Of a stretch of DNA of 38,802 bases, positions 8,435 through 16,225 are shown in pieces. The position numbers were made by a program, and so were the translations under genes. The DNA is from Nitrospinota bacterium. GTDB lineage: Bacteria; Nitrospinota; Nitrospinia; UBA9942. The notes under the pieces are model-generated. The model was given only the letters and a program-made list of their open reading frames with translations. It did no database searches and was not told the DNA's origin. Where the stretch lies: NCBI GenBank assembly GCA_016194325.1, contig JACQBS010000077.1, positions 1 through 38,802 of the forward strand, given 5' to 3'. How positions within the stretch are numbered: position 1 is the stretch's first letter; the number at the start of each line of letters is the position of its first letter.

Positions 8435-9118
8435 ATGAAATTCAATCAATCGGCAAGGTTTTTAAAGGATGAGTTGCAGAAATCTTTGGAAAAGGTAAAG
8501 GAGAGTTTCGGGCTTTTTAAAAAAGAGGGGATAAAGAATTATGAGATAAAGGAATTGCTTGAGGATATTGAGAAGGGGCTGGGTAATTATGCAAGCAAGA
8601 TAGATAAACTTATTCAGTTTGATGAGGAGAAATACACAATAGTTCAGTTTTTAAATGAGGTGCTTAAATTAGAGTATAACGGGATATGGGATTACAATAT
8701 GTATGCATCTTCCATAAAAGACCCTGTCCTTGCCGGTGACTTAAAGAAATTCGGTGCCTCTGAAGGTATGCATGCACTTCTTGTGGCTAATATGGTAAAA
8801 AAATTGGGAGGAACACCTCAGTTCAATCCCCCCGAATATAGAAAGAAAAAGAAGCTCTCTGTTAAGGAGATGCTTGAGGAGCATAAAAAGGGTGAAATTG
8901 AAGCTATTGAACTCTTGGAGAGGGGGATGAAGAAATTCTCTGACCCCGAATTTCAGTATTTCATTGGAAAGATAAGACTTGATGAACAGGAACATTTAAA
9001 AGAGGTAGAGAAGCTGCTTAAAGAATATAAAGACCTTCAGGCTATGATTGATGCAACTGATTACCGATGGAGAGATGACTATGCAGGTGATGAAAAAGAC
9101 AGACCGTGGATTGAGTAA
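8435..9118 (+). CDS. Ferritin-like domain protein with N-terminal coiled-coil extension
   Basis: Carboxylate/His motifs LNEVLKLEYNGIWDY...SEGMH and EIEAIELLERG...RLDEQEHLKEV. Confidence 0.75.
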   Translation: MKFNQSARFLKDELQKSLEKVKESFGLFKKEGIKNYEIKELLEDIEKGLGNYASKIDKLIQFDEEKYTIVQFLNEVLKLEYNGIWDYNMYASSIKDPVLAGDLKKFGASEGMHALLVANMVKKLGGTPQFNPPEYRKKKKLSVKEMLEEHKKGEIEAIELLERGMKKFSDPEFQYFIGKIRLDEQEHLKEVEKLLKEYKDLQAMIDATDYRWRDDYAGDEKDRPWIE

Positions 9119-9188
9119 AAACTTGTTGCGGATTGTTACAAATAAATTATAATCTTATATATATTTACAAAGTAAGGAGAAATAAAAA

Positions 9189-9425
9189 ATGTCTATCGTA
9201 ACTAAAGTAAGTAAAAAATCTCAGATTGTCATTCCAAAGGAGATAAGAAGGCTGGTTCATCTCTTCGATGGGGATGAGCTTATGGTGGATGTGGAGGGTG
9301 AAAGGATTATCTTAAGAGTAAAGCCCAGAAGCTATACAAAAAAGCTTAAAGGTCTTCACAAAGAGATATGGAAAGGCGTTGACCCCAAAAAATATATAAA
9401 AGAAGAGAGAGACTCATGGCGATGA
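9189..9425 (+). CDS. AbrB/MazE-type (VapB-like) antitoxin
   Basis: VTKVSKKSQIVIPKEIRRLVHLFDGDELMVDVEGERIILRVKP swapped-hairpin motif; overlaps PIN gene by 10 nt. Confidence 0.88.
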   Translation: MSIVTKVSKKSQIVIPKEIRRLVHLFDGDELMVDVEGERIILRVKPRSYTKKLKGLHKEIWKGVDPKKYIKEERDSWR

Positions 9426-9853
9426 AAGATCTCGTCGGGAAAATAGTCGGGCTGGATACCATGCTATTCATCTACCACATAGAAGATAATCCTAAATATG
9501 CAGCGATAACGGAAAGATTATTTGACACTATTGAACATGGCAGTTGCAAGGCAGTAACCTCCATTCTGACACTTATAGAACTGCTGATAAAACCAAAGAG
9601 AGAAGGCAACCTTATAGCTGTTGGTGATTACAGAGACATGATATTAACCTTCCCCAATCTTATGGTTATGGATGTTAATTTAAGAGTATCGGATATTGCC
9701 TCAGATATGAGGGCAAAATACAGGATAAGGGTGCCTGATGCAATACAGATTGCCTCGGCTATTGTCGGTGGGTCTCAGAGTTTTATAACCAATGACGAAG
9801 GGCTAAAAAAGGTTAAGGATGTGAACATTATATTATTGGATGAATGGCTATGA
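9416..9853 (+). CDS. PIN domain toxin (VapC-like)
   Basis: GLDTMLFIYHIEDN..., TSILTLIELLIKP, RVPDAIQIASAIVGGSQSFITND motifs. Confidence 0.9.
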   Translation: MAMKDLVGKIVGLDTMLFIYHIEDNPKYAAITERLFDTIEHGSCKAVTSILTLIELLIKPKREGNLIAVGDYRDMILTFPNLMVMDVNLRVSDIASDMRAKYRIRVPDAIQIASAIVGGSQSFITNDEGLKKVKDVNIILLDEWL

Positions 9854-9908
9854 GGATATTGCAGAGGCAGATTTTAAATTTATTTTATAGCTGATAACAT
9901 TCCCATCA

Positions 9909-10061
9909 ATGCTGAGAGAATTATTTTCTGTTTTTACCAACACCTTATCTAAATAATATGGAGTTGTTACTCCTATTTCTATTAGATCTTACAAACATGA
10001 TACATGGGTCCCACTAATATATGAGATAAGAGAAAAGGGGATAGAACTGGAAGTAGCATAA
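9909..10061 (+). pseudogene. Possible decayed nucleotidyltransferase (MNT) gene remnant
   Basis: In-frame MLRELFSVFTNTLSK*YGVVTPISIRSYKHDTWVPLIYEIREKGIELEVA*; resembles NTase N- and C-termini with an internal deletion and a stop. Confidence 0.3.
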
Positions 10062-10083
10062 TATGAGAAGAATAGACCGGGGT

Positions 10084-10872
10084 TTACTCCATGCTTAATG
10101 ATTCTGCAATGGCTGAAATTGCGATGAGGAGCGATGCATCAAGTTGAACCTCTTTTTTCGCGCGTTCACTCTCAGGGTATTTTATAAGTATCCTTCTTGA
10201 GACAATCCTGTCTACTGATTTATGCCATATTTCTGTGCCTTCTGAGGTTGATACTACATGGGCGTCAACGGTAACTGGTCTGAACGCAACCCCGAAAAAA
10301 TATGCCCCTCCGAACCAAAGCGGCACGCTGGTCAGGAGTTCAAAACCTATATTGGCGGATATAATCGTCTCATTCCAGTTTGTAACAGATCCGATTATTA
10401 CACTTTCGCCTATAATATCGAGCGATATTCCAAGTATTGGGTATATAAGTCTTGTTTTCCCATACCAGGGTATTTCACCATACAAGACTGCATCCAACCC
10501 GAACTCTTTCCTTAAATTTTCCAGCGCCTCTAATTCAGGCTTTTCTCCCCTTTTTGTTCCAAAAAGTCCTTCAGGTATCTTTACCGGCACCGCTTTACCC
10601 TTCTCAATCAGGTCTTTTATTAAAAAACTATCTGCCTTCTCCTCAATATCCCTGAGCCTTTTATTTATAAGTTCCTTCTCCTCTTCTTTGCTAATGCCTT
10701 TTGGGGGAGACTGGACTATGGAAGATAAGCTACTTATAGGGGCAGTAACTTTAAAGCCTATAATTCCAATCTTTGGTGGATGATCAATTTTAAGGGTTTT
10801 TCTTAAAGGAGGGGCTGTGCAGGCATGTAAAATAAGTATAATAAGGAAGAGTGATAGAGTTTTACTTTTCAT
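10084..10872 (-). CDS. Putative lipoprotein of unknown function
   Basis: Likely start at the internal Met (MKSKTLSLFLIILILHACTAPP) with lipobox LHAC; the longer ORF to 10908 also exists. Confidence 0.75.
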   Translation of the reverse strand: MKSKTLSLFLIILILHACTAPPLRKTLKIDHPPKIGIIGFKVTAPISSLSSIVQSPPKGISKEEEKELINKRLRDIEEKADSFLIKDLIEKGKAVPVKIPEGLFGTKRGEKPELEALENLRKEFGLDAVLYGEIPWYGKTRLIYPILGISLDIIGESVIIGSVTNWNETIISANIGFELLTSVPLWFGGAYFFGVAFRPVTVDAHVVSTSEGTEIWHKSVDRIVSRRILIKYPESERAKKEVQLDASLLIAISAIAESLSME

Positions 10873-11019
10873 AAAATTCTTCGCTGTCATAATGTTAAAA
10901 TGTAACACCTGCTATTATTGAAATCAAAAGTTTTATTTTATTAATGACTTTAATTGTCTTTTTTGATAGTCTTTTTTAAAAATAGCTCTTTTTTTAATGA
11001 TTAACCTTTCATATTTCCT

Positions 11020-11412
11020 ATGACAAAAAATGAAATTATAAATTACTGGGCATCTTCGGCAAATAAGGATTTGAAAGCCATGGAGAGTCTTTTTAAAAGC
11101 GGGCATTATATGTGGGCATTGTTTTTGGGACATCTGATTTTGGAAAAACTTTTAAAATCAGTATATGTTAAAAATATTGATACAAATATTCCCTATACCC
11201 ATAACCTTACGAAAATTGCGGATAAGGCAAGATTATTGCTCACCGATAAACAAAAAGACCTTCTGGATGAAGTTACTACCTTCAATATAAAGGCACGGTA
11301 TCCTGACTATAAAGGCAGATTCTACAAAAAGGTAACAAAAAGATTTGCAGAAAATTATATTGTAAAAATAAAGGAGTTAAGACAATGGCTTATAAAAGAG
11401 ATAAGAAAATAA
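11020..11412 (+). CDS. HEPN domain protein
   Basis: ASSANKDLKAMESLFKSGHYMWALFLGHLILEKLLKSVYV...HNLTKIADKA...FNIKARYPDYKGRFYKKVT. Confidence 0.88.
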   Translation: MTKNEIINYWASSANKDLKAMESLFKSGHYMWALFLGHLILEKLLKSVYVKNIDTNIPYTHNLTKIADKARLLLTDKQKDLLDEVTTFNIKARYPDYKGRFYKKVTKRFAENYIVKIKELRQWLIKEIRK

Positions 11413-11708
11413 TTTATCAAAAGATTAAAGAATATGCAGAGGTTTTGCAGGAAAACGGCATTAATGTATGGAGAATGTATTTATTTGGTTCTCGCCTAAA
11501 AAATAAATTCACTCCCGAAAGCGATATTGACCTTGCAATATTTTTGAATAAAGACAATATTGATGGTTTTAGAGAAGATGTGCAATTAATGCATCTGAGG
11601 AGAAAAGTTGATTTAAGAATTGAGCCGCATGCTTTTGCAAGGTCAGATTTTGACAAAACAAATCCATTTATTAAAGAGATAGTAAGGACAGGAAAAAGAA
11701 TTATTTAA
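11385..11708 (+). CDS. Nucleotidyltransferase (MNT) domain protein
   Basis: MYLFGSRLKNKFTPESDIDLAIFL = GSx10DxD motif; overlaps the HEPN gene by 28 nt. Confidence 0.9.
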   Translation: MAYKRDKKIIYQKIKEYAEVLQENGINVWRMYLFGSRLKNKFTPESDIDLAIFLNKDNIDGFREDVQLMHLRRKVDLRIEPHAFARSDFDKTNPFIKEIVRTGKRII

Positions 11709-11719
11709 GGTTTAACAAA

Positions 11720-12601
11720 GTGGATAATGAAAAGATATTAGATACTTTTGTTGAGCTCATAAGAAGGGCATCAAGTGATTTGCCTGTTGATGTTGTTACG
11801 GCAATAGAGGAAGGGCTTTTAACTGAAAAGAGAGATTCTATTGCACATAAAACCCTCCAGATGATTCTAAAGAATATAAAGCTCGCAAAAGAGAAATCCC
11901 TCCCAATGTGTCAGGATACAGGGACGCCTGTTTTTTATGTAAACTATCCTGCAGGAGTTTCACAGATTGATATAAAGAAGAAAATAAGTCAGGCAATAAA
12001 GGAATCTGTCCATAAATTATATTTAAGGCCGAATATAGTTGATACACTTACAGGAAAGAATCTTGGCGACAGAACAGGTCCGGGCTATCCTGTAATAAAT
12101 TTTGAAGAATGGGAAAAGGATTATATAAGGGTGCTGCTTATGCTGAAGGGTGGAGGATGTGAGAATGTAGGGACACAGTATGCCCTGCCTGACAGCAGAG
12201 TCAATGCAGGGAGGGATTTGGAAGGAGTCAGGAGATGTATTCTTGATGCAGTTCATAAGGCACAGGGGAGGGGATGTTCGCCGGGAATTTTAGGTGTATG
12301 TATCGGCGGTGACAGAGTTTCATCATACGAGGAGTCAAAGAAGCAGTTACTGAGAAGTCTTGATGACAAAAATAAGAATTCTGTCCTTGATAAGTTGGAG
12401 CAGGAGATTTTTAGGGATGCAAATAAACTTGGTATAGGTCCTATGGGATTTGGCGGGAGGACAACTCTTTTGGGAGTAAAGATTGGTTCTTTATTCAGGA
12501 TACCTCCGTCATATTTTGTATCTGTGACATATATGTGCTGGGCATATAGAAGGCGGGGATTTGAATACAAAGGTGGAAAAGTGAAGAGATGGTTATACTA
12601 A
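11720..12601 (+). CDS. Class I fumarate hydratase, alpha subunit
   Basis: PMCQDTGTPVFYV, GGGCENVGTQYALPD, GRGCSPGILGVCIGGDR, GIGPMGFGGRTTLLGVKI. Confidence 0.93.
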   Translation: MDNEKILDTFVELIRRASSDLPVDVVTAIEEGLLTEKRDSIAHKTLQMILKNIKLAKEKSLPMCQDTGTPVFYVNYPAGVSQIDIKKKISQAIKESVHKLYLRPNIVDTLTGKNLGDRTGPGYPVINFEEWEKDYIRVLLMLKGGGCENVGTQYALPDSRVNAGRDLEGVRRCILDAVHKAQGRGCSPGILGVCIGGDRVSSYEESKKQLLRSLDDKNKNSVLDKLEQEIFRDANKLGIGPMGFGGRTTLLGVKIGSLFRIPPSYFVSVTYMCWAYRRRGFEYKGGKVKRWLY

Positions 12602-13176
12602 ATTCTCCAATATCAAAAAATGATGTTGTGAAATTAAAGGCAGGGGATACTGTTCATCTCAATGGTATTATAGTTACTGCAAGGGATGTTGTTCATAAAT
12701 ATCTTATTGAGAATAAACCTAAGGAATATAAGAAGCTCCTTAAAAATGGTGTAATCTATCACTGTGGCCCTGTTGTTGACAGGGTTGGTAAGAAATGGAT
12801 TATTGCAGCGGCAGGTCCGACAACAAGTATGAGACAGGAGCCATATACTGCAGATGTGCTCAAAGAATATGGGGTATCCGGGATTATAGGCAAGGGTGGC
12901 ATGGGCGACAGGACTCTAAAGGCTTTGAAAAAATATAAGGCTGTCTATTTTCATGCAATTGGCGGCCTTGCACAGGTTCTGGCAGAATGTGTCGTAGATG
13001 TAAAGGATGTTTTCATGCTGAAGGAATTTGGGAGTCCAGAGGCTATTTGGGTTTTAGATGTGAGGGATTTTCCTGTAACTGTTACAATGGATTCTCATGG
13101 GAATAGTCTGCATAAGGCAATGTATGAAAGGTCAGGGGCTATACTGAACAGTTTAATTACAAAAGGAGGTTTATGA
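12589..13176 (+). CDS. Class I fumarate hydratase, beta subunit
   Basis: LNGIIVTARDVVHKYL, YHCGPVVDRVG, AAAGPTTSMRQEPYTADVLKEYGVSGIIGKGGMG. Confidence 0.93.
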   Translation: MVILNSPISKNDVVKLKAGDTVHLNGIIVTARDVVHKYLIENKPKEYKKLLKNGVIYHCGPVVDRVGKKWIIAAAGPTTSMRQEPYTADVLKEYGVSGIIGKGGMGDRTLKALKKYKAVYFHAIGGLAQVLAECVVDVKDVFMLKEFGSPEAIWVLDVRDFPVTVTMDSHGNSLHKAMYERSGAILNSLITKGGL

Positions 13177-13622
13177 AGGCAAAGGATATTATGACAAAGG
13201 ATGTTTTGACTGTATCACTTGATACAACTGTTAAGAAAGTGGCGGAACTGCTGGCAGATTATGAGATAAGCGGTGCACCTGTACTTGATGAGCATGACAG
13301 GGTAATCGGGGTAGTTACTGAGAGCGACCTCATTGAGCAGAAAAAGAATCTTCATCTGCCGACTGTGGTCACACTCTTTGAAGGGGTGTTATTTCTTGAG
13401 AGGCCCCAGAAAATGAAAAGGGAAATAGAGAAGATGCTTGGTGCTACAGTGAAGGATATATACAGCAAGAAGGTAATTACAATTAACGAAAATACTACCA
13501 TGGAAGATATTGCCACAATAATGTCTGAGAAAAAAGTTCACCTCCTGCCCGTGCTCAGGGGTGATGATCTGGTTGGTGTAGTTGGGAAGGTGGATGTGGT
13601 AAGGGCGCTGGCAAAGGAATAA
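13173..13622 (+). CDS. CBS domain-containing protein
   Basis: KAKDIMTKDVLTVSLDTTVKKVAELLADYEISGAPVLDEHDRVIGVVTESDL...VITINENTTMEDIATIMSEKKVHLLPVL. Confidence 0.93.
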   Translation: MKAKDIMTKDVLTVSLDTTVKKVAELLADYEISGAPVLDEHDRVIGVVTESDLIEQKKNLHLPTVVTLFEGVLFLERPQKMKREIEKMLGATVKDIYSKKVITINENTTMEDIATIMSEKKVHLLPVLRGDDLVGVVGKVDVVRALAKE

Positions 13623-13630
13623 ATTCTTAT

Positions 13631-13710
13631 TTAGCCACAGATTGGCACAGATAAAAACGGAGAGTTTTCTATTGAATAATCTGTGTAAATCTGTGTTTAT
13701 CTGTGGTTTC
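13631..13710. repeat. Word-repeat inverted repeat (TTAGCCACAGATTGGCACAGAT / AATCTGTGTAAATCTGTGTTTATCTGTGG)
   Basis: CACAGAT words on left arm, ATCTGTG words on right arm; ATCTGTGG recurs at the tsaE start. Confidence 0.8.
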
Positions 13711-13735
13711 ATGTTTTTTAGATAAATAGAACTCT

Positions 13736-14194
13736 GTGAAATCTGTGGTTATAATTTCATCAAGCCCTGAAGAGTCTCAAAAAATCGGAAGGGCTATCGG
13801 AAAATTGCTGACAGCAGGCGATGTTGTCTGTCTCTATGGCGACCTTGGCTCAGGCAAGACCTGTCTTGCACAGGGGATAATAAAGGGGCTGGATGTGGCA
13901 GAGGATAAATATCTGAGAAGCCCCACTTTTACATTGATAAATCAATATAAGGGGAGGATGCCTGTCTGCCACTTAGACCTCTACCGGTTAGATAATATTA
14001 ACGAGATTGAGGATATAGGCATTGAGGAGCATATAGGGGGAGATGAGGTTGTAATAATAGAGTGGGCGGAAAGGCTGGAGAAACTTCTGCCTGAAAAGAG
14101 GATTGATATACATATTTCTTCTGTTAATGTCAACACAAGGAAACTTATAATTTCATGTCCTGATAACAGATTTGAGGAGAGTTTATATATCTAA
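13736..14194 (+). CDS. tsaE: tRNA threonylcarbamoyladenosine biosynthesis ATPase
   Basis: GDVVCLYGDLGSGKTCLAQGI Walker A, SPTFTLINQYKG, HLDLYRL, IEWAERL; GTG start. Confidence 0.94.
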   Translation: MKSVVIISSSPEESQKIGRAIGKLLTAGDVVCLYGDLGSGKTCLAQGIIKGLDVAEDKYLRSPTFTLINQYKGRMPVCHLDLYRLDNINEIEDIGIEEHIGGDEVVIIEWAERLEKLLPEKRIDIHISSVNVNTRKLIISCPDNRFEESLYI

Positions 14195-14250
14195 ATTCTA
14201 AACCCCAGGCACATCAAAAATCTTTTCCCTTTACAACTATTATTTGCTGT

Positions 14251-14264
14251 GGCACAATATTTGC
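14251..14264 (+). promoter_or_regulatory. Putative sigma-54 promoter (TGGCACAATATTTGCG)
   Basis: TGGCAC-N5-TTGC with GG-N10-GC; about 30 nt upstream of the lptC start. Confidence 0.8.
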
Positions 14265-14292
14265 GTATAACAAAAAATTCTTTTGAGAATAT

Positions 14293-14847
14293 GTGAAAAA
14301 GGTCATTAGTTTAAGATGGTTTCTAATTATTATTATACTATCAGTAGCCTCTCTCACAGTGTTTTATCTGGTTACAAACAGTTCCAGAAATGTAGGCTAC
14401 ATGCCTGTAGAGATAGCAAAAAAGGGTATAGACCTCATCATGAGGAGGGTTCGGCTGGTTGAAAAGAAGGGCGGGCAGAAGGAATGGGAGCTGATTGCGA
14501 AGAGGGCAGAGTTTAGCAAATCGGAAAACAAAATAAATATGGAGGATATAAGGGCGACCTTCTATCCTGTAGATAGGAAGCCGGTTACTATAAGCTCAAA
14601 AAGAGGGATAGTGAATAATGAAAATAAGAATATAGAATTGAACGGTGATGTCTTTATAAAATCTGATGACGGAGTTAAACTTAATACAGAGAATCTTACA
14701 TGGGTTGCATCAAAGAGGATACTCACGACAGACGATTTTGTAGAGATAACGGGAGAGAGATTTAAAATTACCGGCAGCGGGCTTGTTTCAAATATAGATT
14801 CACATGATATAAAGATAAAGAGTAAAGTAGAGGCGGTATATAATTAA
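14293..14847 (+). CDS. lptC: LPS export ABC transporter periplasmic protein LptC
   Basis: Single N-terminal TM, LptC fold sequence and synteny with lptA/lptB; GTG start. Confidence 0.85.
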   Translation: MKKVISLRWFLIIIILSVASLTVFYLVTNSSRNVGYMPVEIAKKGIDLIMRRVRLVEKKGGQKEWELIAKRAEFSKSENKINMEDIRATFYPVDRKPVTISSKRGIVNNENKNIELNGDVFIKSDDGVKLNTENLTWVASKRILTTDDFVEITGERFKITGSGLVSNIDSHDIKIKSKVEAVYN

Positions 14848-15368
14848 TGAAAACAGGAGTCAGAAGTCAGAAGCCAGAAGTCAGAAGGCAGATTTTCTGT
14901 TCTCTGTTCTCTGTTCTCTGTCTTCTGTCTTCTGTATCCTATGCTGAGGAAGAAGGCATTAAAGAGGAAAATGCCCCTATTAAGATTACATCCAGCAGGA
15001 TGGAGACTCAGAACGGGAAAAATGTTGTATCCTTTATGGAGAATGTGGTTGCAAAAAAGGGGGATATGACCATATATGCAAACAGGCTTGATGTATATAG
15101 CGACAAGGACAAAAAAAAATTAATAAAGATAATTGCAGAAGGTAATGTTAGAATAGAAAAGGGGCTGAAGACAGCTACAGGGGCAACGGCTGAATATTAT
15201 GATGAAGAACAGAAGCTCATTTTAAGAGGTAATCCAAAGTTAAAGGAAAAGGATAATTTGATTGAGGGGAGTGAAATTATCTATTATATAAAAGAAGAGA
15301 ATGTGACTGTTCATGGTGATGAAAAAAAGAAGGTGGAGGTAACCCTTTTCCCTGAAGAGAAGAAATAG
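14847..15368 (+). CDS. lptA: LptA-like LPS transport periplasmic protein (OstA-like)
   Basis: [41 protein letters not shown] OstA/LptA motif; signal peptide; located between lptC and lptB. Confidence 0.88.
   Translation: MKTGVRSQKPEVRRQIFCSLFSVLCLLSSVSYAEEEGIKEENAPIKITSSRMETQNGKNVVSFMENVVAKKGDMTIYANRLDVYSDKDKKKLIKIIAEGNVRIEKGLKTATGATAEYYDEEQKLILRGNPKLKEKDNLIEGSEIIYYIKEENVTVHGDEKKKVEVTLFPEEKK
14853..14936. repeat. Word-repeat inverted repeat (GTCAGAA heptamers / TCTGTTC-TCTGTCT heptamers) within lptA signal peptide coding region
   Basis: GTCAGAA GTCAGAA GCCAGAA GTCAGAA GGCAGA then TCTGTTC x3 TCTGTCT x2; 7-bp period. Confidence 0.9.
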
Positions 15369-15388
15369 GGATAAGAGGGATAAAAAAA

Positions 15389-16114
15389 TTGCAGATATTA
15401 AAAGCGGTAGAACTGGTAAAGGCATTCAAGGGCAGGAAGGTTGTAAACAGTGTAAATGTTGAGATTAAAAAGGGTGAAGTTGTAGGGCTTTTGGGTCCAA
15501 ATGGGGCGGGGAAGACAACTACATTCTATATGGTTGTAGGGCTGACAAGGCCTGAAAGCGGAAATGTATTCCTGGGCGAAAAAGAGATTACCTATCTCCC
15601 CATGTATCAGAGGGCGAGGCTGGGAATCGGCTATCTCCCCCAGGAGGCATCAGTATTCCGTAAGCTGACTGTAGAAGAGAATATCCTGGCAATTCTTGAG
15701 ACGACTAAGCTGACGAAGAGAGGAAGACAGGAAAAGGCAGATATGCTCATGGAAGAACTGAATATACTCCATGTAAAGGATACAAAGGCATATGCACTTT
15801 CAGGCGGCGAGAGGAGAAGGGTTGAGATATGCAGGACACTTGCGACATCCCCCTCTTTTATACTGCTGGATGAACCTTTTGCGGGGATAGACCCTATTGC
15901 AGTAGTGGATATTCAGAATATTATATTGCAGTTGAAAAAAAAATTAGGGATGGGGATATTGATAACTGACCACAATGTAAGAGAAACATTGGAAATTACG
16001 GACAGGGCGTATATAATAAATGAAGGCGAGATTATTGACAGCGGCAGTCCGTCTGAGATAGCTAAGAGCGAAAAGGCAAGGAAATTTTATCTTGGAGAGA
16101 ATTTTACACTTTAA
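15389..16114 (+). CDS. lptB: LPS export ABC transporter ATP-binding protein
   Basis: [78 protein letters not shown] start. Confidence 0.96.
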   Translation: MQILKAVELVKAFKGRKVVNSVNVEIKKGEVVGLLGPNGAGKTTTFYMVVGLTRPESGNVFLGEKEITYLPMYQRARLGIGYLPQEASVFRKLTVEENILAILETTKLTKRGRQEKADMLMEELNILHVKDTKAYALSGGERRRVEICRTLATSPSFILLDEPFAGIDPIAVVDIQNIILQLKKKLGMGILITDHNVRETLEITDRAYIINEGEIIDSGSPSEIAKSEKARKFYLGENFTL

Positions 16115-16121
16115 AATATAT

Positions 16122-16210
16122 GCCACAGAGGACACAGAGAACTCAGAGGAAGAACGGAATAGTAAGAAATAAAAATATTTTCTCAGTGACCTCTGTGCTC
16201 TCTGTGGTTT
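16122..16210. repeat. Word-repeat inverted repeat (GCCACAGAGGACACAGAGAACTCAGAGG / TCTCAGTGACCTCTGTGCTCTCTGTGG)
   Basis: CACAGAG words vs CTCTGTG words on complementary arms; ends 15 nt before the rpoN start. Confidence 0.85.
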
Positions 16211-16225
16211 CATTAGGTTTTTTTT

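Noticed and set aside
10235-10783. 182-aa plus-strand ORF opposite the lipoprotein gene
   Set aside because: Antisense; composition explained by the minus-strand lipoprotein with its signal sequence.
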